From: Saprospirales bacterium
GTDB taxonomy: Bacteria; Bacteroidota; Bacteroidia; Chitinophagales; Saprospiraceae
Assembly (NCBI GenBank): GCA_002698985.1
Contig: PAAY01000020.1
Span: 1 to 64,000, forward strand
Reading direction: 5' to 3'
Length of the DNA stretch: 64,000 nt
The notes under the pieces are model-generated. The model saw nothing but the letters and a program-made list of their open reading frames with translations. It was not told the origin of the DNA and made no database searches. A program made the translations under genes and the position numbers. Below, piece by piece: positions 8,647 to 18,056 of this stretch (positions within the stretch are counted from its first letter, which is position 1; each line of letters starts with the position of its first letter).

Positions 8647-10560
8647 TCACTTCATCACCTCTTCCTCTCCCTTCAGGTATTTATCGAGGAAAGTAAGAAT
8701 GGCACCGTAGCCTTTGATCTCGTTCTCCTTTTTGACGAAACCATGTCCCTCATCAGGAAAGACGATGTATTCAACGGGCACGCCGTTTTTCTTCACGGCT
8801 TCCACAATTTCATCCGATTCCACCTGCAGCACCCGTGGATCGTTGGCGCCTTGCAGCACCATGACGGGGTTCTTCACCTTGTCCGCATGGAACAGCGGCG
8901 ATATTGCTCGAAGGCGAACAGAATCGGCTGAGAAGGGGTCGCCGAGCTCCTGGTAAAGGGCATTTCGGAAGGATTCCCAGTACGGCGGGATGGATTTCAG
9001 GGTGCGCAGCCAGTTGGTCACTCCGAAGATGTTGACGCCAACTTTGAATTCTTCGGGCGTGAAGGTCATGGCGGCCATGGTCATGTAACCTCCGTAGCTT
9101 CCGCCAATGATGCCGATTTTGTCCGGATCGATGTAATCCTGGGCGGCCAGCCAGTCTTTTCCGGCGATGCAGTCCTTCAGGTCTTTGTCGCCGTGGTTGC
9201 GGTCGTCCATTTTGTAGAAAGTTTTTCCATATCCGCTGCTGCCCCGGTTGTTCACCGCCAGGATGGCGTAGCCGTGATTGACCAGGTATTGGATGAGCGA
9301 GAAATAACCGACCCTGCTTTGTCCGCCGGGGCCACCGTGTACCCAAACGAGTGCGGGAACTTTGTTGCTGGCACTGGCCTGATGTGGCTTGTAATAGATG
9401 GCCGGAATTTCCAACCCGTCGAAGGATTTGAAGCGCACCACCTCCGCTGAAACGAGGTCGTCGGGATTGATTTCCGGGTTCAGCGTTTCGGTCAGTTTCT
9501 TCATTTCTTTCGTCTCAAAATTGTACACATACAGGTTGTTGGGAGCCCGGGAAGTACCCACCGTAAGGCGCATCAGTTTTTCGCTGTCGGAAATGTTGAC
9601 GGCCACCACGTTGCCATCCGGTATTTGTGGAAAGTCGATGGCTTTGCCGGTGGCGTTGTCCAGGATGGTCAGGGAGTTTTTACCGTCTTCGTTGATGGCT
9701 ATGACGCGGTACTTTTCGTTTTCACTGAGGTAGCTGTACATCACGTCCCAGTTGGTTTCGAAAAGTGTTTCCTTGCTGCCGTCTTCGATGTTGTATTTCA
9801 CCAGGTAGGCGAATTCCTTGCCCACGTTGGTGTTGTAAAAGAAATGTTTGCCATCCTTGCTGAAGCCGGAGGCGCCGTACTGGCCGGGGTTTTCGGGGTC
9901 TGAAATTTCCGTCGTTTCGCCGCTGGCAATGTTGTAGAGGAATAGCTGGTTTTCACTGGTGGTCAGTGTTCTGGCAAGTGCCAGCATGTTGCCGTCGTCA
10001 GAAATGCCGTCCACATCCAATCCATCGTTGTTCTGGTAAATCATCTCTGGTTCCCAAACCCCTATCTCCATTTGATACAGGTCGAAAAACTGCGGGTCGC
10101 GCTTGTTGGAAATGTAGTACATGCCTTTTTTGTCGCCGGTCCAGCCGGCAAAAGCGGCCTTTTCGGTTTCGCCGGGTGTCAGGTCAACGGAGCTGCCATC
10201 AGGGTTGAGCAGGTACAGGTGGTCAATTTCGTTGCCTCCTTTGTCGGCGGTGTAGATGATCAGGTTTGTTCCCGGTACATAGTCCACGGCGAAGTAGGAC
10301 TCCACGGTGGAGTTGGTCAGTTGTCGTTTCGAGCCATCGGCAATGTTGATCTCGTAGAGATTGAAAATGCCACTTTCATCGCTGTGCACCAGCAGTTTGG
10401 TCTCATCGGGAGAGAAGGCGCCGCCACCCACCCGGGTGTTCTGGTAAAACTGCTCGATGGAGTATTGTTTTACTTCCCGGGCCTGTTCCTGGTCGGGGGC
10501 TTCCTTGCACGAAAAGCAAAGGATGAAAAGTGAAAAAAGCAGAATGGTTAGTTTGTTCAT
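8647..10560 (-). CDS. S9 prolyl oligopeptidase-family lipoprotein
   Basis: 637 residues. A lipoprotein signal (LILCFSC, Cys18) leads into a beta-propeller of WD40/TolB-like repeats (about 40-370; SPDETKL, GWTGDKKG, SKDGKHF) and an alpha/beta hydrolase domain (about 390-637). The catalytic triad is Ser488 (GGSYGG), Asp574 (GANDPRV) and His606 (DEGHGF). It probably degrades oligopeptides in the periplasm or at the cell surface, with aminopeptidase or oligopeptidase specificity. It is divergent from the DPP IV-type S9 gene at 10785, and the 224-bp gap between them holds both promoters. Confidence 0.93.
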   Translation of the reverse strand: MNKLTILLFSLFILCFSCKEAPDQEQAREVKQYSIEQFYQNTRVGGGAFSPDETKLLVHSDESGIFNLYEINIADGSKRQLTNSTVESYFAVDYVPGTNLIIYTADKGGNEIDHLYLLNPDGSSVDLTPGETEKAAFAGWTGDKKGMYYISNKRDPQFFDLYQMEIGVWEPEMIYQNNDGLDVDGISDDGNMLALARTLTTSENQLFLYNIASGETTEISDPENPGQYGASGFSKDGKHFFYNTNVGKEFAYLVKYNIEDGSKETLFETNWDVMYSYLSENEKYRVIAINEDGKNSLTILDNATGKAIDFPQIPDGNVVAVNISDSEKLMRLTVGTSRAPNNLYVYNFETKEMKKLTETLNPEINPDDLVSAEVVRFKSFDGLEIPAIYYKPHQASASNKVPALVWVHGGPGGQSRVGYFSLIQYLVNHGYAILAVNNRGSSGYGKTFYKMDDRNHGDKDLKDCIAGKDWLAAQDYIDPDKIGIIGGSYGGYMTMAAMTFTPEEFKVGVNIFGVTNWLRTLKSIPPYWESFRNALYQELGDPFSADSVRLRAISPLFHADKVKNPVMVLQGANDPRVLQVESDEIVEAVKKNGVPVEYIVFPDEGHGFVKKENEIKGYGAILTFLDKYLKGEEEVMK

Positions 10561-10744
10561 TGATCAATGATTAGGTGGATGAATGAGTATTCAGACGGAA
10601 GGTAAGGCAAGGCCGTTACGAATCGAAGCCATCGATCTTTTCTTCGACCAGTCGGCTGCTCAGCAGGATAAACGCAACCCGTGCCGATCGGAGGATTCGA
10701 TAATTGCCGACGCAATCGGTTCCTCAAACCACCGTTTCATTCCC

Positions 10745-10752
10745 TACTTTTG
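10745..10752 (+). promoter_or_regulatory. -7 element TACTTTTG for the DPP IV gene
   Basis: Perfect match to TAnnTTTG, 32 nt before the ATG at 10785. The -33 region is not a clear TTTG. Confidence 0.55.
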
Positions 10753-10784
10753 TCCGCATTGTTCAATAACCAAATCACATCGAC

Positions 10785-12998
10785 ATGATCAAATACTGCT
10801 TTAAAAGAATGGCGACAGTGTTCGCACTGGTCGTCATTTTTATGGTGCAACTGACCGCCCAGCGGGGCATGGTATGGAGCACGGATAAAGATGTTTACTA
10901 CACCTATGAAGAGGGCGGCATTTTCCGCTATGAGCTGCCTTCGCAGAACAAGGTGGAGGTGGTCAATGCCAATGACCTGAAGCCAGGTGTGGTAGCCAGT
11001 CCCCTCCGCGTCCAGAGCTTTTCTTTCAGCCAGGATGGCAGCAAATTGCTCATCTTCACCAACAGCAAAAGGGTTTGGCGAAGAAACACCCGTGGCGACT
11101 ACTGGGTGCTGGATTTGCGAAGCAAGGAATTGAAACAGCTCGGAAAAGACCGCCCGGAATCTTCCCTGATGTTTGCGAAGATAAGCCCTGACGGCACCAA
11201 GGCCGCTTACGTCAGTGAGCGCAACATCTATGTGGAAGACCTGGCAACCGGACAGGTGAAACGCCTTACCGACACCAACGGAACCCCAAAGCTCATCAAC
11301 GGAACTTTCGACTGGGTTTACGAAGAAGAATTCAACTGCCGCGATGGCTTCCGCTGGAGCCCCGACAGCAAGCGAATCGCCTACTGGCAGGTGGATGCCA
11401 ACAAAATCCGGGATTACTACATGCTCAACACCACCGATTCGGTGTACAGCCAGGTGATGCCCGTGGAGTATCCCAAAGTGGGCTTCCCGCCCTCGCCGGT
11501 TCGCATCGGTGTGGTGGGCATCGATGACGGAAAAACCCGCTGGATGAAAGTGCCCGGAGACCCGGCCGAAAATTACATCGTGCGCATGGAGTGGACCCCC
11601 TCAGCCGAGGAGGTGATCTTGCAGCAACTCAACCGCAAGCAAAACAAAAGCACCATCTACCTGTGCAATGCAGATATGGGCAATGCCAAAGCCATTTACA
11701 CCGACACCGACGATGCCTGGGTGAGCACTTTCAACGAATGGCTGGGAAGCGAAACCGGCTGGTACTGGCTAGATGGCGGCAAGAGCTTCCTCTGGGTGAG
11801 CGAAAAAGACGGCTGGCGCCACCTCTACCGCATCAGCATCTATGGCAAAAAGGAGACCCTGCTCACACAGGGCAAGTACGATGTGATGAACATTGCCCTG
11901 GTGGATGAGAAAGGCGGAAACCTGTTTTTCTACGCTTCGCCGCTGAAATCCACCCAGCAATACCTCTACCAGGTTCCGCTCAACGGAAAAGGGACACTGC
12001 GCCTGCTCTCGCCAGCCAAAATGGAGGGCACCCACAGTTACACGGTTTCTCCTTCGGGTAAATATGCGCTGTGGACCTTCCACAACCACTTTACCCAACC
12101 CATGCGGGCCTGGGTCAAATTGCCCGACCACCAGCCCTTGGCCGGTCAGGACGATCTGACGAAAATGTACGACCCCGCCGCTGCTGAAAACTCCCGGGTG
12201 GAGCTGTTTGAGATCACCACCGAAGAAGGGGTCACCGTGGACGGCTGGATGGTCAAGCCCGATGATTTCGATCCTGAAAAGCGCTACCCGGTGGTGTTCT
12301 ATGTGTACAGCTACCCCGGCACCCACACCGTTTACGACGGCTGGGGGCTTGGCCGCAGCAGCATCTACAATGGCGACCTCGCCGAAGACGGCTACATCTA
12401 CATCAGCCTCGACAACCGGGGCAGCGACCTGCCCAAAGGCCGTGCCTGGCGCAAAGCCATTTACCGCAAAGTGGGGCAGGTGAACAGCCGCGACCAGGCC
12501 CTGGCTGCCAAACAGATCATGCAGTGGCCCTTTGTCGATACCTCACGCGTGGCCGTGTGGGGCTGGAGTGGTGGTGGCTCCACCACCCTCGACCTGCTCT
12601 TCCGCTATCCTGAAATTTACAAGGTGGGTATCTCTGTGGCTCCCCTGACCAACCTGCTGCTCTACGACAACATCTACACCGAGCGCTTCATGGGCCTTCC
12701 TTCGGAAAACATGGACGACTACATCGAAGGCTCTGCCACCACCCACGCCAAAAACCTGCAGGGCGACCTGTTGCTGGTGCATGGCACCGGCGACGACAAC
12801 GTCCATTACCAGAATGCCGAAGTGCTCATCAACGAGTTGGTGAAACACGGCAAGCTGTTCCAGATGATGGCTTACCCGATGCGCTCTCATGGCATTTTTG
12901 AAGGGGAGGGCACCCGTGACCACCTGAGGGCCATGTGTACGCAGTTTCTCAGAACTCACTGCCCGCCGGGCCCCGCAAAGGGCAATGCAAAGCCCTGA
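10785..12998 (+). CDS. Dipeptidyl peptidase IV family (S9B) serine peptidase
   Basis: 737 residues with a Sec signal peptide (FALVVIFMVQLTAQ). The DPP IV N-terminal propeller carries the diagnostic WVYEEEF stretch, whose paired glutamates bind the substrate amino terminus; the S9 hydrolase domain follows. The catalytic triad is Ser595 (GWSGGG), Asp670/671 (HGTGDDNVH) and His702 (RSHGIF). It should release X-Pro or X-Ala dipeptides from peptides in the periplasm. Divergent to the other S9 gene, it suggests a shared peptide-scavenging role. A bidirectional terminator follows at 13008. Confidence 0.94.
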   Translation: MIKYCFKRMATVFALVVIFMVQLTAQRGMVWSTDKDVYYTYEEGGIFRYELPSQNKVEVVNANDLKPGVVASPLRVQSFSFSQDGSKLLIFTNSKRVWRRNTRGDYWVLDLRSKELKQLGKDRPESSLMFAKISPDGTKAAYVSERNIYVEDLATGQVKRLTDTNGTPKLINGTFDWVYEEEFNCRDGFRWSPDSKRIAYWQVDANKIRDYYMLNTTDSVYSQVMPVEYPKVGFPPSPVRIGVVGIDDGKTRWMKVPGDPAENYIVRMEWTPSAEEVILQQLNRKQNKSTIYLCNADMGNAKAIYTDTDDAWVSTFNEWLGSETGWYWLDGGKSFLWVSEKDGWRHLYRISIYGKKETLLTQGKYDVMNIALVDEKGGNLFFYASPLKSTQQYLYQVPLNGKGTLRLLSPAKMEGTHSYTVSPSGKYALWTFHNHFTQPMRAWVKLPDHQPLAGQDDLTKMYDPAAAENSRVELFEITTEEGVTVDGWMVKPDDFDPEKRYPVVFYVYSYPGTHTVYDGWGLGRSSIYNGDLAEDGYIYISLDNRGSDLPKGRAWRKAIYRKVGQVNSRDQALAAKQIMQWPFVDTSRVAVWGWSGGGSTTLDLLFRYPEIYKVGISVAPLTNLLLYDNIYTERFMGLPSENMDDYIEGSATTHAKNLQGDLLLVHGTGDDNVHYQNAEVLINELVKHGKLFQMMAYPMRSHGIFEGEGTRDHLRAMCTQFLRTHCPPGPAKGNAKP

Positions 12999-13007
12999 GT
13001 TTTATCC

Positions 13008-13042
13008 AACCGATACGATCGCTGAAAGCGATCGTATCGGTT
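13008..13042. terminator. Bidirectional terminator between DPP IV and MgtC genes
   Basis: A perfect 16-bp stem (13008-13023 / 13027-13042) with a GAA loop, flanked by TTTTC on one side and A/T-rich sequence on the other. It lies between the convergent genes ending at 12998 and 13046. Confidence 0.85.
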
Positions 13043-13045
13043 TTC

Positions 13046-13504
13046 TCACAGCTCTCCTTCTTCCGGGTGTTTTTCCTGTCTCAATTTTCTTCGGCGCTCG
13101 ATCAACTTATCCACCCGGGTCAGTACAACATTGACGACCAGCACCAGGCCGGCACCGATGGCCGCCTCGGTGATCATTCCTGCCCCTGCCATGGAACCGA
13201 TGGCCGAACTGCACCACACCGTGGCCGCGGTGGTCAGCCCGTGCACGTCAGCCCCCTTTTTGAAGATGATGCCGCCGCCTATGAAGCCCACTCCCGTAAC
13301 GATCTGACCAATGATCCGGGTGACATCGCCTTCTCCACCGGCCGTCATTTTTAGTGATATGAGAACGTACAAAGCCGCCCCCATTGAAACGAGGATGTTG
13401 GTGCGCAGCCCAGCTGATTTTTGTCGCAACTGACGCTCGAGGCCAATGACAGCGCCCAATGCCATTGCCACGACCAGATTGATGGTGAAGGTTGAAATAT
13501 CCAT
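13046..13504 (-). CDS. MgtC/SapB-family membrane protein
   Basis: 152 residues from the ATG at 13504; the longer reading frame begins with TTG and has no membrane segment before this Met. Four to five hydrophobic segments and the family signature GLERQ ... GLRTNILVSMGAAL near 22-48 are visible. MgtC-like proteins are inner-membrane proteins linked to Mg2+ limitation and, in pathogens, to modulation of ATP synthase; the role here is not known. The tail is basic (RRKLRQEK). It is transcribed alone. Confidence 0.85.
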   Translation of the reverse strand: MDISTFTINLVVAMALGAVIGLERQLRQKSAGLRTNILVSMGAALYVLISLKMTAGGEGDVTRIIGQIVTGVGFIGGGIIFKKGADVHGLTTAATVWCSSAIGSMAGAGMITEAAIGAGLVLVVNVVLTRVDKLIERRRKLRQEKHPEEGEL

Positions 13505-13582
13505 CGTATTGTTTTGGGCTAAGATACTTAAATGGGGAGGGACTGTAGATTTGAAAAATCGAAGAACGACTGCCCCGAAAGC

Positions 13583-13734
13583 CATCGGGGCACTCAAGAA
13601 CTGAAGAATTGAAGAATCGAGAGGGGCAGGTTCAGAGTTTGAGTCCGCCTTTCTGACTGATAAAAGAGGTTCTACAGAAATTCAGATAGCAGACAAGCTC
13701 AAATCTTCAAATCTTCGATTCTTCAGTTCCTCTA
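13583..13734. repeat. Two GAGGAACTGA-type tracts in opposite orientation
   Basis: A plus-strand tract (13583-13622: CTCAAGAACTGAAGAATTGA and similar) faces a minus-strand tract (about 13698-13734) that starts at the YdeI stop codon. The second fits the rule that this family sits in sense orientation at gene 3' ends. The first has no plus-strand gene upstream of it. Confidence 0.7.
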
Positions 13735-14334
13735 CTTTTTCCGGTACTTATCATTCATGCTGATCCTTTCCATGATCATCGGAATGATCTTTTCGAGGCG
13801 GCGCAGGCGGGTTTCTTCTCGTTTGGCTTCACCAACGTAATCGGCATATTCCCGTTTGTGGGAGAGGCTCAGGCTTTCGAAGGCCGCTTTCAGGTCGGCA
13901 TTTTCATTCAGGGCATTTTGCAGCTCATCGGGAATGATCAGCGGTTTGGTGCCTGCTTTGGCAGGTTTGATGCGCTTGCCCTGTTTTTGATTTAGAATGG
14001 CCTCGTGGAGGTAGGCAGTGACCGTGTCTGCATCGATTTCCTCCAGTTTTTGGAAGCGCATTTGCCGGAGGGCCTTGGTGGTGCCTTCCTGGGCGTTTAT
14101 GAGCAGCCCTTTGGGATCGGAAAGCAGGGCCCCCTGGAAAAACCAGATTCCGACATAGGATTTGAAAGCCCCCAGGCCCACCACATTTTTCCCTTTCAGG
14201 GTGTAGGTAGGGGCGCCCCATTTGATGGTTTCTTCCAGCTCGGTTTCGGAAATCAGCTGGCGCAGCAGGTTCAGCTCTGTGGCCCATTCCGCGTGCTTTT
14301 CAATGTATTCTTCAACCTTGTTCACTTTTTTCAT
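13732..14334 (-). CDS. YdeI/OmpD-associated family protein
   Basis: 200 residues. The N-terminal half is a DUF1801-like domain (IKWGAPTYTLKGKNVVGLGAFKSYV, given here only to about residue 60; key residues W39, G40, P42 and F57). The C-terminal half is the OmdA-like region with the conserved pattern PDEL..AL then HKREYADYV..AKREETR..R. Biochemical function is unknown; distant relatives have been linked to peptide resistance and stress. The stop codon TAG is directly followed by the GAGGAACTGA-type repeat. Confidence 0.85.
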   Translation of the reverse strand: MKKVNKVEEYIEKHAEWATELNLLRQLISETELEETIKWGAPTYTLKGKNVVGLGAFKSYVGIWFFQGALLSDPKGLLINAQEGTTKALRQMRFQKLEEIDADTVTAYLHEAILNQKQGKRIKPAKAGTKPLIIPDELQNALNENADLKAAFESLSLSHKREYADYVGEAKREETRLRRLEKIIPMIMERISMNDKYRKK

Positions 14335-14567
14335 CGTCGCAATTTTTTATGCAGCCTTCGCAAAAATGGGGCAAATGTGCCAAGGCTGGATTCCAGCAAT
14401 ACATTTTCACCCCCGCGGTCCCAATTCATGCGAAGAAAAAATGGTCAGGCACTTTGCAGAGCCTCCATTTGAACTTTATTGAATGGGCTTTTTGAGTTAG
14501 GTTTGGCGAGGTTCCGGAAGGTGAATAGACTGTATGAATGAAAGATGTAGCGGAAAAAGAGAACCAA

Positions 14568-14575
14568 TATCTTTT
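14568..14575 (+). promoter_or_regulatory. Candidate -7 element TATCTTTT
   Basis: One mismatch to TAnnTTTG, 23 nt before the ATG at 14598. Confidence 0.35.
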
Positions 14576-14597
14576 CACATACCAAACCCAAAACATC

Positions 14598-16244
14598 ATG
14601 AAAAAGCTCCTCCTCTTTGCAGTGCTCCTTTGCTCACAAACGCTCTTTGCCCAAAACGACTGGATTGGGAATGTGCATTTTGACAATGCCGGTAGAAAAC
14701 TGTTCATCAAGTCAAATGGGCAGATTGTTTTGCGGATGGCCCATAGTTTTCATGATGATGCGCTTGCCGTGTTGGATTCAGCGGGAAATCTGGTGAAGAA
14801 GTTTGATGTCAATGGTGAGGATTGGGGAGGGATTGGAAGTTTGATGGATTTAGGTGATTCTACCATCGTTTTTTTTGAAGGATTTGAGTGCGATATAGTT
14901 TATGCCAATTATTTGATCTTCGATGAAAACTGGGACTACGTAGGAGGTGGTCATCTTGGTTTAACAGGTCTTGGCACTATCTATCAATTGGAGGATAGCA
15001 GTTATATCAACTATATGAACTTCTCCTCCTATCAATATATTCAAAGATGGAATTCCGATTTTTCATTGGAGATTGACGAAAAGAAGATCTATGGAGTCAA
15101 TGAGGCGTTCATCGTCGCTCCTGGCGATACCTTATATTTTTATGACAGTGGAAAGCTTGTCAAGACGACAGCAGATTTCGAAGAAATCAAATCTGTAGAT
15201 ATACCTCAGGTCTCATTCCTTGAATTGGCCTCAGACGGCTCCCTCCTCGCTTTTGGGCAGAATTGGATTGCCAAATATGACACTGATCTCAACCAAATCG
15301 GGTTGATCGATGACCTCCCAACCAGTATTAAAAACGTCTCTGTTGCGGTTGGAGAATTTGCTGTATTGACTGATATCCCTTCTGTAATCAGGTATGATAA
15401 CCTTTTACAGGAAATAGGTGGGTTTGATGTTGACACTGTTTCAGGCATGAGAATAGAAGACTTCGCTTACGCCGGTGATAAACTGGTATTAGGTGGTACA
15501 AAAACGTGGGGATTTCATGATAATAAAAACAGATCGGGTTTTGTAAAACTTTACACATTGGAGGGACAAACCGAAGCAATGCAAGGTGACGTGGAATTAA
15601 CGGACATGAAATTTCTTGGATCCAGTTTTTCGAAAGGATTCTTACTTCCAACCGTGTCCAAAGTAACCTATACCCAGGTTGCTGTTACCGTTAAAAATAA
15701 CTCATCAGATACACTGCGCAGCGTGGTATTGAATACCAGCCTGTATCCGATAAACCTGATGTTTTGGTGCCCTTTCATTCGGGAGTACAATTGGGAAATA
15801 AACGGTTTGGAAATACCCCCGGGTGAGGAAGGTGATTATGTTCTTGATACCATTCAGGTAGTTCTTGGTAACAGTTCAATTCAGGGCCCTCTCTGCTTCT
15901 GGCTCTCTCTCCCCAACGAAAGCTGGGACACCGACAACGAAAACGACGTCTTTTGCACCAGCCTTCCGGTGGCTGCAAAACCTGAGCAGGTGCTGAAGGA
16001 GTTCAGTGTATTCCCCAATCCCGCCAGCGGTCAGTTGCATGTGGTTTGGGAACAGTGGATGCCCACGGAACAGGCCAATTACGTGCTGAAAGACATGCTG
16101 GGGCGCACCCTCAGGCAGTGGGAGGCCAACCCTGGCATGGGTCAGCAGGAACTGTCACTCGATGCTGTTCCGGCAGGGGTTTACACCTTACAGCTGCAAT
16201 CCCGGGGTCAACTGCTGGGCATTGCGAGGGTGGTGGTGCAGTAG
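14598..16244 (+). CDS. Secreted T9SS cargo protein, tandem paralogue 1
   Basis: 548 residues. The start at 14598 is chosen because it begins a clean Sec signal peptide (MKKLLLFAVLLCSQTLFAQ); the open frame extends 20 codons upstream. The body looks like a repetitive beta-propeller or beta-sandwich protein (repeats such as LASDGSLLAFGQNWIAKYD), and I do not recognise a catalytic domain. The last 80 residues are a T9SS type A sorting domain (FSVFPNPASGQLHV ... LGRTL ... VPAGVYTLQL), so it is exported across the outer membrane. It lies directly upstream of a paralogue of the same layout. Confidence 0.88.
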   Translation: MKKLLLFAVLLCSQTLFAQNDWIGNVHFDNAGRKLFIKSNGQIVLRMAHSFHDDALAVLDSAGNLVKKFDVNGEDWGGIGSLMDLGDSTIVFFEGFECDIVYANYLIFDENWDYVGGGHLGLTGLGTIYQLEDSSYINYMNFSSYQYIQRWNSDFSLEIDEKKIYGVNEAFIVAPGDTLYFYDSGKLVKTTADFEEIKSVDIPQVSFLELASDGSLLAFGQNWIAKYDTDLNQIGLIDDLPTSIKNVSVAVGEFAVLTDIPSVIRYDNLLQEIGGFDVDTVSGMRIEDFAYAGDKLVLGGTKTWGFHDNKNRSGFVKLYTLEGQTEAMQGDVELTDMKFLGSSFSKGFLLPTVSKVTYTQVAVTVKNNSSDTLRSVVLNTSLYPINLMFWCPFIREYNWEINGLEIPPGEEGDYVLDTIQVVLGNSSIQGPLCFWLSLPNESWDTDNENDVFCTSLPVAAKPEQVLKEFSVFPNPASGQLHVVWEQWMPTEQANYVLKDMLGRTLRQWEANPGMGQQELSLDAVPAGVYTLQLQSRGQLLGIARVVVQ

Positions 16245-16309
16245 GGATGCCTATTATGATTCCAATCCGTTCATTGCGAAGTGGTCTTTGCTCAAAAATT
16301 CTGTACATC

Positions 16310-17944
16310 ATGAAAAAGCTCCTCCTCTTTGTAGTTCTCCTTTGCTCACAAATGCTCTTTGCCCAAAACGACTGGATTGGGAATGTGCATTTTGACAATG
16401 CAGTGGATAAAATATTTGTCAAGTCCAACGGTGAGATCCTTTTGCAGATGAAAACCAAAAGCGATGGGATCATTGTACTTGATTCGATGGGTACCCTTGT
16501 GAAAAAATTGCAATTGAACAACGGATATGCTGGGAAAATAGGTGGAATTCTGGAACAAGGTGACAGCACCCTTGTGCTTATTTCCGGTTCTTCTTGCGAC
16601 GCATTGTTCATCTCATATTATGTTTTTGACGAAAATTGGGAAATGATTTCGGAAGTATATCCACAAGCCCCGATATACGGGGCTGGGTCGTTTTACAGAC
16701 TGGAAGATGGCTCCTGGGTCATTTATGACAATGACCGAATCGAAAGGTATGATCCTGATTTCAATGCTCTTATCGGGCATCGAAACACCAACAGTTATGA
16801 AGAGGCGTTTGTGATCGTACCGGGTGATACCATGATATTGGTGGATGGCTTACAGTTGATCAAAATGACTTCAGATTTCGAGGTAGTCAAATCAACCATA
16901 ATTTCTCAGGTTTTTGACCTCGAACTGGCTTCAGACGGTACCATCCTGGCTTTTGGCCTGGACTGGATTGCCAAGTACGACACAGAGCTGAACATGTTGG
17001 ATATCAAAGGCTATCCACACGGTTATTACAAACAGGCAGCAGTGACAGATGGAGAATTTGCGGTGCTGACCGATGTACCTTCGGTGGTTAGGTTCACCAA
17101 CGATTTACAGATGATTGGAGAGTTTGAGTTGGAAAATATCGAAAGCGTGACCTTCAACGACCTCAGCTATCATACCGGTAAACTGGTGTTGGGTGGTGGA
17201 AAAAGATGGGGTACAATTCAACATGGCAACCAGTCAGGCTTTCTGAAATTTTACACCCTCGACGGGCAAACGGATCCCATCTATGGGGATGTACAACTCA
17301 ATGGGGTTGAACACCTGGGCTCCATGCATTCCGTTTGGGTTGGCCCAAATCATTGGAATGTTACCTTTTACGACATTAAAATCGACATCGAAAATAAATC
17401 TTCGGATACCCTTCATACTGTTGTCCTAAATTCGAGAATGGATGTTATCAGTATACCTATTGGGTGCATCATTTTCAGGGAATACTCCTGGCTCATAAAT
17501 GATCTCGACATCCCCCCTTACCAGTCTGGTGAAGCATTTCTGGACAGCATCGAGTATAAAGTTCTAAATACTGAAACACCGGATTTTGCTCCCTGCTTCT
17601 GGCTCTCCCTCCCCAACGACAGCTGGGACACCGACAATGATAACGACGTCTTTTGTGCCAACCTGCCGGTAGCTGTAAAACCAGAAAGGGTTCTGAAGGA
17701 GTTCAGCGTTTTCCCCAATCCTGCCGGCGGGCAGTTGCAGGTGGCCCGGGAGTCGTGGATGCCCACCAATCAGGCCAGCTATGTGTTGACCGATGTGCTG
17801 GGTCGAGCCATTGCCGCCTGGAACGTAGAGCCGGCTTCAGACAGGCAAAGCCTCAATCTCGAAAACGTACCCGCCGGGGTTTACACGCTTCTTGTAAAAT
17901 CCAGAGGACAAGTGCTTGGTGCAGCGAGGGTGGTGAAGCAATGA
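16310..17944 (+). CDS. Secreted T9SS cargo protein, tandem paralogue 2
   Basis: 544 residues, starting at MKKLLLFVVLLCSQMLFAQ; the open frame runs further upstream over the end of paralogue 1. It aligns with paralogue 1 throughout: signal peptide, NDWIGNVHFDNA, LASDGTILAFGLDWIAKYD, CFWLSLPNDSWDTDNDNDVF and the C-terminal T9SS sorting domain. At DNA level the first 92 nt of the two coding regions differ at only 3 positions, while the middle has diverged widely. This suggests duplication followed by divergence of the exposed body with conservation or gene conversion at the ends. No enzymatic motif is seen. Confidence 0.88.
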   Translation: MKKLLLFVVLLCSQMLFAQNDWIGNVHFDNAVDKIFVKSNGEILLQMKTKSDGIIVLDSMGTLVKKLQLNNGYAGKIGGILEQGDSTLVLISGSSCDALFISYYVFDENWEMISEVYPQAPIYGAGSFYRLEDGSWVIYDNDRIERYDPDFNALIGHRNTNSYEEAFVIVPGDTMILVDGLQLIKMTSDFEVVKSTIISQVFDLELASDGTILAFGLDWIAKYDTELNMLDIKGYPHGYYKQAAVTDGEFAVLTDVPSVVRFTNDLQMIGEFELENIESVTFNDLSYHTGKLVLGGGKRWGTIQHGNQSGFLKFYTLDGQTDPIYGDVQLNGVEHLGSMHSVWVGPNHWNVTFYDIKIDIENKSSDTLHTVVLNSRMDVISIPIGCIIFREYSWLINDLDIPPYQSGEAFLDSIEYKVLNTETPDFAPCFWLSLPNDSWDTDNDNDVFCANLPVAVKPERVLKEFSVFPNPAGGQLQVARESWMPTNQASYVLTDVLGRAIAAWNVEPASDRQSLNLENVPAGVYTLLVKSRGQVLGAARVVKQ

Positions 17945-18056
17945 GAATAGACGCAAAACGCAGTGGTGCCGATGGCTTGGTATGTATCATTTGGGAATGT
18001 GGTTTTCCGAAATGGCACATGTCAAATTCTTGGTGCCGTTTCGGAGTCGGCATAGC

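Noticed and set aside
8581-8931. 116-codon plus-strand frame starting in the CCCCTCTAAA repeat
   Set aside because: Mostly antisense to the catalytic domain of the S9 peptidase and without family similarity.
13505-13597. N-terminal extension of the MgtC-like protein
   Set aside because: It starts with TTG and is rich in Pro and Phe without family similarity; the membrane domain starts right after the ATG at 13504.
16046-16309. N-terminal extension of T9SS paralogue 2
   Set aside because: It overlaps the end of paralogue 1 in another frame, and a signal peptide identical in type to paralogue 1 starts at 16310.
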